From the NCBI GenBank assembly GCA_965140395.1, contig OZ223206.1, forward strand, positions 620,001-684,000: 64,000 nt of DNA, written 5' to 3'. The stretch's first letter is position 1. Every line of letters starts with the position of its first letter. The notes below the pieces were generated by a model that had not been told where the DNA came from, searched no databases, and saw only the letters and a program-made list of their open reading frames with translations. The DNA comes from Parvibaculum sp002684405. Lineage in GTDB: Bacteria; Pseudomonadota; Alphaproteobacteria; Parvibaculales; Parvibaculaceae. The position numbers and the translations under genes were made by a program. Positions 1 through 7,794 of this stretch are shown piece after piece.

Positions 1-256
1 CGGGCTCGGCAATCCGTTCGCGGATGAGGTCCTCTCCCGTCACACCGAGGTGAATGGAGCCTTCTTCCAGACGCAGCGCGATTTCGGACGCCGACAGGAA
101 AGCGATATGGACATTGTCGACGCCTTTCAGCCGTCCGACATATTCGCGTCCGCCGCCCGACTGCTTCACCTTCATGCCGGCATCGGCGAAGAAGGCATTG
201 GCGTTTTCCTGAAGCCGGCCCTTGGAAGGGATACCGATGATGAGTTCATTGCTCAT
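1..256 (-). CDS. hisG: ATP phosphoribosyltransferase catalytic subunit (partial)
   Basis: First enzyme of histidine biosynthesis; it condenses ATP and PRPP to phosphoribosyl-ATP. Only the first 85 residues are present because the gene runs off the left edge. The visible N-terminus begins MSNELIIGIPSKGRLQ and continues with a GGGREYVGRLKG segment, typical of HisG. The short form of HisG needs HisZ as regulatory partner, and hisZ lies immediately upstream: the start codon overlaps the hisZ stop in an ATGA arrangement, implying translational coupling. The cytoplasmic complex should be a HisG-HisZ hetero-octamer, which is family knowledge. Confidence 0.93.
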   Translation of the reverse strand, partial: MSNELIIGIPSKGRLQENANAFFADAGMKVKQSGGGREYVGRLKGVDNVHIAFLSASEIALRLEEGSIHLGVTGEDLIRERIAEP

Positions 257-1440
257 TTCGTTTTTCCCTTCAGCTTGAGGGCACGGGCCAGACGCTCCAC
301 CGTGAAGGCACAACCGACAGCCGGGACGGGCTGTTCTGCGCCGAGGCTCCTCAGCAGGCCGTCATAGCGCCCGCCCCCCGCGATCACCTTTTCAGGCCCG
401 AGGTCGGGCACCTGAAGCTCGAAGACGAAGCCCGTGTAATATTCGAGCCGCCGCCCGAAGCCCGCCTGGAAACGGGCTTTCGACAGGTCGAGGCCCTTTG
501 CCTCGATAGCGGCGAAACGCTTTTCCAACGCCTCGAGCCGCGGCTCGATGGATATCCCCGCCTTCGCCGTCAACTCGCGAATACGCGGCGCCGCGTCTTT
601 CGGTGCGAGAGTGAGGCCGAGGAAATCGTCGATAAGCTTCACGATTTCCGGCGAGAGCGGCGCCGCGCTGGCATCCGCTGCCTGCTCCAGCAGGCGCTCG
701 GCGATCTCGCCCGTGCTGCGTCCGCCAACCGGGGAAATGCTAGCCAGCTTCAGCACATCCTCGATCACACTTTTGGCGCTCTTCTCATCCAGTGCGTTGA
801 GCGCGGCCAGAAGGCCCTCCTGCTCACCGCCCGCATCGGCATTGCCGCTCGCGAGACGCTGCACGAGTTCCTTGAAATAGTCAGGCCGCCAGAACTGCCG
901 CTTCAAGCGCGAGCGCCAGCCCGGCGCGATGTCGAGCGCATCGACCAGCGCATCGAAGAGCGAGAGGTCGCCCATTTCGATCTCGAAACTCTCAAGGCCC
1001 GCCGCGTTGCAGCCATCGACCGCCAGCGCGAAGGCTTCCGCATCCGCTGCTTCACGGTCGGTCGCGCCCAGCAATTCGGCGCCGGCCTGCAATACTTCAT
1101 TGGGTTTGGGCGATCCCTGCGGCTGGAAACGATAGACCGGCCCCGAATAGGAGAGCCGCGCCTCGCCGCCATCGCCCGCGCGCTCCAGAAAAAGGCGGCA
1201 GGTGGGGATGGTCAGGTCCGGCCTCAGGCAGAGTTCCGTTCCGCCCGGATCGGTAAACATATAGAGCCGTCGGCGAATATCCTCGCCCGAGCGGTCAAGG
1301 AAGACGTCAGCGGGCTGCAGCACGGAGGGCTCCACACGCTCGCATCCGGCGTTCTCGAAGACAGACCGCAACTCCCGCGTCAGCTTCTCCCGCAGGGTGC
1401 GGATTGCGACCTCTTCAGGGGTCTGAACTGCTTTCGGCAT
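253..1440 (-). CDS. hisZ: ATP phosphoribosyltransferase regulatory subunit
   Basis: HisZ is a catalytically dead paralogue of histidyl-tRNA synthetase that activates short-form HisG and gives it feedback control by histidine. The 395-residue product keeps the class II synthetase fold: a motif-2-like LCLRPDLTIPTCRLFL segment near residue 70, a GFGRRLEYYTGFVFE segment near residue 330 and a final GGGRYDGLL block. It lacks the C-terminal anticodon-binding domain. The start is preceded by an AGAGG ribosome site. The gene sits between hisS and hisG, an arrangement common in alphaproteobacteria. Confidence 0.94.
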   Translation of the reverse strand: MPKAVQTPEEVAIRTLREKLTRELRSVFENAGCERVEPSVLQPADVFLDRSGEDIRRRLYMFTDPGGTELCLRPDLTIPTCRLFLERAGDGGEARLSYSGPVYRFQPQGSPKPNEVLQAGAELLGATDREAADAEAFALAVDGCNAAGLESFEIEMGDLSLFDALVDALDIAPGWRSRLKRQFWRPDYFKELVQRLASGNADAGGEQEGLLAALNALDEKSAKSVIEDVLKLASISPVGGRSTGEIAERLLEQAADASAAPLSPEIVKLIDDFLGLTLAPKDAAPRIRELTAKAGISIEPRLEALEKRFAAIEAKGLDLSKARFQAGFGRRLEYYTGFVFELQVPDLGPEKVIAGGGRYDGLLRSLGAEQPVPAVGCAFTVERLARALKLKGKTK

Positions 1441-1533
1441 GATGTGCCTCTTTATCGCGCGATGCCGCGTTATCCGGCGCGCGCCTTATCTAGCATGAAT
1501 TCGATAATTTTCGGGAAAGGGAAGGAATATGGC

Positions 1534-3051
1534 CTAGCGGCCATGCGGATGAATGCCATGACGGGCGAGCATCTTCGTCACTTCTTCGACGAGGCTCTCG
1601 CGGGAGATGGACACCTGCGCCGGCTGGCCCTCGCGCCACTCCGCATTGTCCTCGATTTCCTTGGACATCTCTGCACCAAGGATGAGGTCCTTGAGCGTTA
1701 CCTCGCCCCGGGCACGCTCATCCTCGCCCTCAATCACGGCAATCGGCGCGCCGCGCTTGTCGGCATATTTCATCTGGGCACGCATACCGGAGCCGCCGAG
1801 ATACATCTCGGCGCGGATACCCGCCTCGCGCAGTTCCCGCGTCATGGTCTGGGAATCCGCCATGCGGTCTGCATCCAGCGTCAGCACGACGACCGGGGCC
1901 GACTGCCCCTCATCTTCCAGCTTGTCGAGAAGCTCCAGCGCGGCCAGCAGGCGGCTCACGCCGATGGAAAAGCCTGTCGCGGGCACTTTCACGCCCTTGA
2001 AGCGTTCTACCAGCCCGTCATAACGGCCGCCGGACCCCACCGAGCCGAAACGCACGGGATTGCCCTTCTCATCCTTCACTTCAAAGAGAAGGTCGGATTC
2101 GAACACCGGCCCGGTGTAGTAGCCGAGTCCGCGCACGATCCAGCTGTTGAACTCGATCCGGTCGGAGCCATATCCCGCAGCGGTAAAGAGCGCATCCATC
2201 TCGGCGAGTTCTTCCACGCCTTCAAGGCCGATTTCGGAATTGCCGACCACCTTGCGCCAGCCTTCCAGCGTGGCCTTGCGGTCGCTTTCCTCCGCCCCGA
2301 CACCGGACTCGACGTAATCCATCACCCGGGCAATCTGCTCGGGTTCCAGCCCCGCGCCCTTGGTGAAGTCACCGGATTCGTCCTTGCGGCCCGTCCCCAG
2401 CAGAAGCTCCACACCCTGGCGGCCCAGACGGTCATATTTGTCGATGGCACGAAGCACCGTCATGTGAACGACGCCACCGGGTTCACCGGCAATGCCGATC
2501 TCTTCCATCAGCCCGTCCAGCACCTTGCGATTGCTCGCACGCAGCCGATAAGAGCCGCGAGGAATCCCCACAGCCTCGAAACAATCGCAGGCGAGCATCA
2601 CCATCTCGGCATCCGCGGCGACCGTCGGCGCGCCGACCGTATCGGCGTCAAACTGGGTGAACTGGCGGAAACGGCCCGGGCCCGGCTTCTCGTTGCGCCA
2701 GACGGGGCCTGTCTGGTAGCGGCGGAAGGGCTTGGGCAGGCCGTCATAATTCTCGGCCACATAGCGGGCGAGCGGTGCTGTCAGGTCGTAACGCAGCGCC
2801 ATCCACTGCTCGTCATCGTCCTGAAAGGCGAAAACGCCCTCGTTCGGCCGATCCTCATCGGGCAGAAACTTGCCCAGCGCGTCGGCATATTCGATGGCCG
2901 AGGTCTCAAGCGGGTCGAAGCCATAGCGCTCATAGACCTCGCGAATGCGCGCAAGCATGCGCGCTTCCGACCGCAGCAGCGGACCGGAAAGGTCGCGAAA
3001 CCCCTTCGGCACACGCGCCTTGGGGCGGAACGTCTTTTGTTTCTTGGCCAT
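1534..3051 (-). CDS. hisS: Histidyl-tRNA synthetase
   Basis: Cytoplasmic class II enzyme that charges tRNA-His. The start chosen is the ATG of MAKKQKTFRPKARVPKGFRD, giving 505 residues; an in-frame extension further upstream lacks the expected N-terminal similarity. Visible motifs are LRYDLTAPLARYVAEN and RFRQFTQFDADTVG (motif 2 region), RGLGYYTGPVFE (histidine A box) and the terminal FSIGVSRLLAAL block. It is longer than the roughly 420-430 residues of the E. coli type, which suits the divergent synthetase of many alphaproteobacteria that read a tRNA-His without G-1. The cognate tRNA gene lies at 38261-38337. Transcribed with hisZ and hisG. Confidence 0.95.
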   Translation of the reverse strand: MAKKQKTFRPKARVPKGFRDLSGPLLRSEARMLARIREVYERYGFDPLETSAIEYADALGKFLPDEDRPNEGVFAFQDDDEQWMALRYDLTAPLARYVAENYDGLPKPFRRYQTGPVWRNEKPGPGRFRQFTQFDADTVGAPTVAADAEMVMLACDCFEAVGIPRGSYRLRASNRKVLDGLMEEIGIAGEPGGVVHMTVLRAIDKYDRLGRQGVELLLGTGRKDESGDFTKGAGLEPEQIARVMDYVESGVGAEESDRKATLEGWRKVVGNSEIGLEGVEELAEMDALFTAAGYGSDRIEFNSWIVRGLGYYTGPVFESDLLFEVKDEKGNPVRFGSVGSGGRYDGLVERFKGVKVPATGFSIGVSRLLAALELLDKLEDEGQSAPVVVLTLDADRMADSQTMTRELREAGIRAEMYLGGSGMRAQMKYADKRGAPIAVIEGEDERARGEVTLKDLILGAEMSKEIEDNAEWREGQPAQVSISRESLVEEVTKMLARHGIHPHGR

Positions 3052-3517
3052 GACCGGAGACTGAATGAGCCGGAACGCTGAAATCGGGCGCATTCCTAGC
3101 CTATCGGGGTGGGCATAACAAGTTGCGGAGGCGCGCGCGCGTTCAACCACGAATCAATATGGCGGACAGGATGCGCAAACCTGATCGCCCCCTACCTGCA
3201 ATCCGCCGAATCCTGCGCCTTTCTGCGAAAAGTTTTTCTCAGCTTTTCAGGGATTGCTCACACGGGAGGGCCTGAGTCATGCCCTTGGTTTGACTCAGTT
3301 TTTCAGGCCGCCTCCGCTCGCCCTTCTTGTGGTTGCCCTACAAGCTATCCACAACATGCTGGGGATATTAACACCCCATTTACCTGTCGAATCGATTGTC
3401 GAGAAAGAACGGCGCGCAAATCGCCAGTCGCGTTTACCATCCTCTTGTGTGAATGGGCTGGATAGCCGGGTTGGCGGCTATGGGCGGGCGTACCGGATCG
3501 GCAAGGGACAAGGGTCG
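3052..3517. other. Intergenic region between hisS and the sensor kinase
   Basis: About 466 bases between divergently oriented genes, presumably holding both promoters. I see no convincing gene. A short inverted repeat (TGGGG/CCCCA) spans 3357-3378, a TTAA-N7-TTTA pair that approximates a CtrA site lies at 3368-3382, and a one-mismatch DnaA-box-like CTATCCACA lies near 3343. None is strong enough to call. Confidence 0.4.
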
Positions 3518-5065
3518 ATGGGACAGCAAGCCATCTCGTTCCACAGCGAAGCTGCGCAGTGGACACAAAACATTCACGGCAATCGCCACCTGCCTACAGA
3601 CGGGCTTCAGCAGTTGAACGTGCATACGATTACGCGCTCTGCGGCCTTGAAACGCGGCCTCGCAAACCTGGCTGCGGATGAAAGCGCAGGACCGTGCCAG
3701 TTCAGCTTCTCAGGGATCGAGCAAGGGCTCGAACCGCTTATGGCACCGGGCATCGACGCGATCATCATCGATATCGGGTCGGGCGCTCCGGCGGAAATCG
3801 CCTTTCTCCGTCGCGTGGTGTCGATCGGGCCGGACGCTCCCGTCATCGCACTCGGCTTCGACGACCCCGCGCTCCAGACCGAAGCAATGGAAGCGGGCGC
3901 CGACGATTGCATCGGCGTTACCGACAACGCGCCCCGCATCGCCGCCATGGCCGTCCGCCGGGCAGTCATTCGCCGCAACCGGGACGACGAGCCGCGTGCC
4001 GCGCCGGTCACCGATGCGCCGGGCCTCACCCTGGTTCAGGAATCCGCAGAAGCCATCGTGATCCTCGATTCAGACGGACTGGTTCAATTCATGAACGATG
4101 CGGCGGAGGAAATTCTCGGCTGCAAGGCAGGCGAGTTGCAGGGCAAGCCGTTCGATCTGCCGTCGGAACCCGGCGAACACGATGTCAAGGTGAACCGGCC
4201 GGATGGCGACCTGCGCTTTGCAGAAATGCGCGTCGTCGACACGCAATGGGGCGGTGTCCCCGCCCGCGTGGCAGCGCTTACCGATACGACCGTGCGCCGT
4301 GCGCTTCAGCACACGCTGAAATCGGCCGAAGCGGAAACGGAAGACGTGCGGCGGCGCAATCAAAGTTTCTTCTCCAACGTCAATCACGACCTGCGCACGC
4401 CGCTCACCCATATCATCGGTTTTTCGGAGCTGATGAAGAACGAGCAGCTCGGCCCGCTCGGTGAAGGGCGCTACCGCGAATACGCGCAGGACATCCATTC
4501 CTCTGGTACAATGCTGCTCGACATGATCGAGGATCTGCTGGGCATCGCAGAGGCGGAAACCGATCGTATCGACCTCACGAACGAGATCTGCAGCGTCGCG
4601 CAGCTAGTCGAGATCGCCATGACGAGCCAGCGAAACAACGCCCGCGCCGAGGGTGTCGCGCTGGAACTGGAAACGGCGGCGCGCCTTCCCGGTCTGCGTG
4701 GCGACCAGAAACGCCTCCGCCAGGGCTTCTTCAGGCTGATTTCCGAGGCGATCCATTGCGCCCATCGCGGTGCGACGCTGAACATGCGCATCGAGGAAAC
4801 CGACAAGGGGCTCGAAGTCGTTCTTGAAGAAAAGCACGACTGGTCCGGTCAGGCTCGTTTCAGCGAGATGGACAGCGCAGAAGACCCGTTCGTCAGCGCG
4901 GAAGACAGCAGCACACCGCGCCCCGAAAGTCTTGCGCTCTCGCTTACCCGCAAAGTGATGGAAATGCATGAAGGCAGCCTGCAGGTCGATGGCGGGCGCG
5001 GTCTCGACGGGGAGCAGCGGCTTATGCGCATCGTGCTCACCTTCCCGCCCGACAGGCTGATCTGA
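3518..5065 (+). CDS. PAS-domain sensor histidine kinase with degenerate ATPase domain
   Basis: 515-residue cytoplasmic signalling protein, with no membrane segment in the chosen frame. The start is the ATG of MGQQAISF; the in-frame extension upstream looks non-coding. Order of domains: a receiver-like N-terminal fold (residues about 70-140, APVIALGF, MEAGADDCIGV); a PAS domain (about 170-255, SAEAIVILDSDG); a HisKA dimerisation helix pair with phospho-acceptor His290 in NHDLRTPLTHIIGFSEL; then a C-terminal domain shaped like HATPase_c but eroded. The N-box reads RLISEAIHCAHRG with no Asn, the DxGxG G1 box is missing, and GLGLAL is replaced by ESLALSL. It could be a DivL- or phosphotransfer-like scaffold rather than an active kinase. 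It lies upstream of, and in the same direction as, the cytochrome bd operon, about 200 bases away; a functional link is speculative. Confidence 0.8.
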   Translation: MGQQAISFHSEAAQWTQNIHGNRHLPTDGLQQLNVHTITRSAALKRGLANLAADESAGPCQFSFSGIEQGLEPLMAPGIDAIIIDIGSGAPAEIAFLRRVVSIGPDAPVIALGFDDPALQTEAMEAGADDCIGVTDNAPRIAAMAVRRAVIRRNRDDEPRAAPVTDAPGLTLVQESAEAIVILDSDGLVQFMNDAAEEILGCKAGELQGKPFDLPSEPGEHDVKVNRPDGDLRFAEMRVVDTQWGGVPARVAALTDTTVRRALQHTLKSAEAETEDVRRRNQSFFSNVNHDLRTPLTHIIGFSELMKNEQLGPLGEGRYREYAQDIHSSGTMLLDMIEDLLGIAEAETDRIDLTNEICSVAQLVEIAMTSQRNNARAEGVALELETAARLPGLRGDQKRLRQGFFRLISEAIHCAHRGATLNMRIEETDKGLEVVLEEKHDWSGQARFSEMDSAEDPFVSAEDSSTPRPESLALSLTRKVMEMHEGSLQVDGGRGLDGEQRLMRIVLTFPPDRLI

Positions 5066-5211
5066 CATTTTTTCCGATCAAGGTGCATTCCGACGGGACG
5101 CGATTCTGACAAGACCGCGTTTCTGACATTGGCGCGTTTCTAATTTGTTGCGCCGCGTCAAAATGCGCTGCGTCAGAATGTGCCACATTTCGAAAACCAA
5201 ACTTTTCTAAT
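5061..5211. promoter_or_regulatory. Cluster of repeated TTTCTGAC-type motifs upstream of cytochrome bd operon
   Basis: Three tandem 17-base units begin with CGCG: 5099-5115, 5116-5132 and 5133-5149, carrying ATTCTGAC, TTTCTGAC and TTTCTAAT at the same place in each unit. Two units in the opposite orientation follow with a 15-base period (5155-5169 and 5170-5184), with GTCAAAAT and GTCAGAAT. A further TTTCTAAT lies at 5204-5211, and TCTGACATT occurs both at 5061-5069 and inside the second unit. The helical-turn-scale spacing suggests an operator array for a DNA-binding regulator of the downstream oxidase. It does not match the FNR/Anr palindrome. Confidence 0.5.
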
Positions 5212-5266
5212 GTAGCGATGGGTGTATGGTTCGCAGGTCTCGCGTGCTCGTGCCATGAGGTGATCC

Positions 5267-6652
5267 ATGCCCCCCATCGATCCAGAAATACTCGGCAGGC
5301 TGCAATTTGCATTTACCGTGTCGTTTCACATTCTCTTCCCGACTTTCACCATTGGTCTTGCCGGCTATCTCACACTCCTTGAGTGGCGATGGCTTCGCAC
5401 CAGGGACGACACCTTCCTGCGGCTCTACAAATTCTGGGTCAAGGTCTTCGCGCTGGCCTTCGGCATGGGCGTGGTGTCAGGCCTTGTTCTTTCCTATCAG
5501 TTCGGTACCAACTGGTCGGAATTCTCACGCATCACAGGCCCTGTGCTCGGGCCGCTTCTTGGCTTCGAGGTGCTGACGGCCTTCTTCCTGGAAGCGGGCT
5601 TTCTCGGCATCATGCTTTTTGGCTGGGACAAGGTCGGCGAAAGACTTCACTTCCTCGCCACTTCGCTCGTCGCATTCGGCACGGCGCTCTCGGCCTTCTG
5701 GATTCTTTCCGCCAACAGCTGGATGCAAACGCCGGCAGGCGCTTCCATCGTGGACGGGCATTTCGTGGTGGATGACTGGGTTGCCGTGATTTTCAATCCG
5801 TCCTTCGTCTATCGCTTCCTCCACATGGTGACGGCATCCTACCTCACGACGTCGCTCGTCATTTCCGGCATTTCAGCCTTCTACATTCTGCGCGGCGACA
5901 CGACCGGCACAGCGCGGCGCGCATTTTCCATCGCCATGTGGGGGGTGCTTATCCTCGCTCCGCTGCAGGTTCTGCTCGGCGATCAGCACGGGCTCAATAC
6001 GCTGGAACACCAGCCGATCAAGGTCGCAGCGATGGAAGGCAACTGGACGACGGAATCCAATGTGCCGTTGCTCCTCTTTGCCATTCCTGATCAGGACAAG
6101 GAGACCAACCATCTGGAAGTCGGCATACCGAGCGGTGCCAGCCTCATTCTGAAGCACAGCACGGACGGCGTCGTGCCGGGCCTCAAGGATGTCCCTGCGG
6201 CGGACCGCCCGCCCGTGGGTATCGTCTTCTGGTCGTTCCGCCTGATGGTCGGGCTCGGCTTCCTGTTCGTCGCACTCGGCCTCTGGGGCCTGTGGGCGCG
6301 CTGGCGCGGCCGGCTCTACGATACACGCCCGCTCAAATGGCTAGCCGTGGCCCTCACACCGGCAGGTTTCGTGGCAACGCTGGCGGGGTGGTTTGTGACG
6401 GAGGTAGGCCGACAGCCTTATACCGTCTATGGCCTGCTGCGCACCGTCGACAGCACCTCGCCCAGCGTGGCGGCCAGCGCGATCGCAACGACGCTGACGA
6501 TTTTCCTCATCGTCTACGGCGGTCTCTTCGGTGCTTTCCTCTACTACCTCAGCAAGCTGATCCGGCAGGGCCCGTCCGCGCCGGACACAACCGGTGAAAC
6601 GCCCGAGGCCATGCGCGGCGCGCGCCCCGGCCTCGTCGTTCCCGCGGAATAG
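5267..6652 (+). CDS. cydA: Cytochrome bd-type quinol oxidase subunit I (CioA-like)
   Basis: Haem-bearing integral-membrane subunit of a cytochrome bd/cyanide-insensitive oxidase, which oxidises ubiquinol and reduces O2 to water. The 461-residue protein has the conserved N-terminal GRLQFAFTVSFHILFP with His21 as the likely haem ligand, the FLEAGFLGIMLFGW helix, RFLHM with a further ligand His, and TEVGRQPYTVYGLLRT near residue 375. The periplasmic Q-loop is short, which places it with the CIO type rather than E. coli CydA. A GAGGTGAT ribosome site precedes the ATG. It is followed after 12 bases by subunit II. Confidence 0.93.
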   Translation: MPPIDPEILGRLQFAFTVSFHILFPTFTIGLAGYLTLLEWRWLRTRDDTFLRLYKFWVKVFALAFGMGVVSGLVLSYQFGTNWSEFSRITGPVLGPLLGFEVLTAFFLEAGFLGIMLFGWDKVGERLHFLATSLVAFGTALSAFWILSANSWMQTPAGASIVDGHFVVDDWVAVIFNPSFVYRFLHMVTASYLTTSLVISGISAFYILRGDTTGTARRAFSIAMWGVLILAPLQVLLGDQHGLNTLEHQPIKVAAMEGNWTTESNVPLLLFAIPDQDKETNHLEVGIPSGASLILKHSTDGVVPGLKDVPAADRPPVGIVFWSFRLMVGLGFLFVALGLWGLWARWRGRLYDTRPLKWLAVALTPAGFVATLAGWFVTEVGRQPYTVYGLLRTVDSTSPSVAASAIATTLTIFLIVYGGLFGAFLYYLSKLIRQGPSAPDTTGETPEAMRGARPGLVVPAE

Positions 6653-6664
6653 GAGGCAGTCCCC

Positions 6665-7672
6665 ATGGAAATTCTCGCTCTCATCTCCGCCGGCATCATC
6701 GCCGCCGCCATTCTCGGCTATGTGCTGCTGGACGGTTTCGATCTCGGTACCGGTATTCTTTTCCCATTCGCGCCCGACGGCCGGTCGCGCAACATCATGA
6801 TGAACTCGGTCGCGCCCGTCTGGGACGGTAACGAGACCTGGCTCGTGCTCGGCGGCGGCGGGTTGATGGTTTTCTTCCCGCTCGTCTATTCGATCGCGCT
6901 ATCGGCCTTCTATATCCCCGTCATGTTGATGCTCTTCGCCCTGATCTTCCGGGGTGTCGCCTTCGAATTCCGTCATCAGGCAGATACCAGCACGCATCTG
7001 TGGAGTGCGAGCTTCTTCGGCGGTTCGCTGATCGCGGCTTTCATGCAGGGTGTGCTTGTCGGGGCGCTGGTACAAGGTGTTCACGTCGACGGCCTGCACT
7101 ATGCCGGCGGCATGTTCGACTGGCTGTCGCCCTTCACCGTGCTCACGGGGCTTGGCACCGTGGTCGGATATGGCCTGCTCGGCGCGACATGGCTCATCCT
7201 GAAAACGGAGGGCGACCTTCAAGCCTGGGCACGGCGCGCCGCGCTGGTTCTGGCAGGCGGCGTGCTCATTGCCATGGCGGCAGTCAGTGTGCTGACGCCC
7301 TTCCTCCGGCCTGCCATTGCGGATCGCTGGTTCAGCGGCATCAATCTCGTCTTCCTGTTCCCGATCCCGGTCGTCACGGCGCTTCTGGCAGCCTGGCTTT
7401 TCTACGTCATTCTGTCCGGCAGGGAGCTTGCCCCTTTCGTCTCCTCCATCGGGCTTTTCGTGCTGGGCTTCGCCGGGATCGGTATCTCGCTCTATCCGCA
7501 CATCATCCCGCCCGACATCACGATCTATGATGCCATCGCACCGCGTTCCAGCGTGATCTTCGCGATGGTCGGCGTGGTGCTCGTGCTGCCGATGGTGCTT
7601 GGCTACACCTGGTATGCCTATAGCGTCTTCAGGGGCAAGGCGACGGAGCATGGAGGCTATGGCGGAGAATAA
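6665..7672 (+). CDS. cydB: Cytochrome bd-type quinol oxidase subunit II (CioB-like)
   Basis: 335-residue polytopic partner of subunit I. The N-terminus has the family hallmark YVLLDGFDLGTGILFPF and the WDGNETWLVLGGGGLMVFFP block, followed by further hydrophobic helices to the C-terminus. A strong AGGAGG site stands just before the ATG. The 3' end overlaps the start of a 43-residue small subunit gene, so the three genes form one operon. Confidence 0.94.
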   Translation: MEILALISAGIIAAAILGYVLLDGFDLGTGILFPFAPDGRSRNIMMNSVAPVWDGNETWLVLGGGGLMVFFPLVYSIALSAFYIPVMLMLFALIFRGVAFEFRHQADTSTHLWSASFFGGSLIAAFMQGVLVGALVQGVHVDGLHYAGGMFDWLSPFTVLTGLGTVVGYGLLGATWLILKTEGDLQAWARRAALVLAGGVLIAMAAVSVLTPFLRPAIADRWFSGINLVFLFPIPVVTALLAAWLFYVILSGRELAPFVSSIGLFVLGFAGIGISLYPHIIPPDITIYDAIAPRSSVIFAMVGVVLVLPMVLGYTWYAYSVFRGKATEHGGYGGE

Positions 7673-7790
7673 CGACCATAACGTTCCCGAGCCCCTCAAA
7701 CGGGTCTACTGGTTTGCGGGCATCTGGCTTGCCGGCGTCCTGGCGCTTGCGGTCTTCGCCTTTGTTGCACGGGCGCTGATGGGACTTTGA
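7659..7790 (+). CDS. DUF2474-type small cytochrome bd accessory protein
   Basis: A 43-residue single-helix membrane protein. The PLKRVYWFAGIWLAGVLAL segment and following FAFVARALMGL match what I know of DUF2474, the tiny family found after cydAB/cioAB in many proteobacteria and treated as an analogue of CydX, which stabilises the oxidase. It starts inside the end of cydB in another frame; an alternative ATG lies nine bases upstream (7650). The role is inferred from family and position. Confidence 0.82.
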   Translation: MAENNDHNVPEPLKRVYWFAGIWLAGVLALAVFAFVARALMGL

Positions 7791-7794
7791 GGCG

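Noticed and set aside
1444..3081. A 545-codon frame antisense to hisS (and similar long antisense frames elsewhere)
   Set aside because: High-GC genes commonly leave long antisense frames open; the coding strand has clear family motifs.
3342..3351. A DnaA-box-like CTATCCACA
   Set aside because: It has one mismatch and is alone; there is no origin-type cluster or neighbouring dnaA/parAB genes.
3368..3382. TTAA-N7-TTTA resembling a CtrA site upstream of the sensor protein
   Set aside because: One mismatch, single site and no supporting cell-cycle genes nearby; it is expected by chance.
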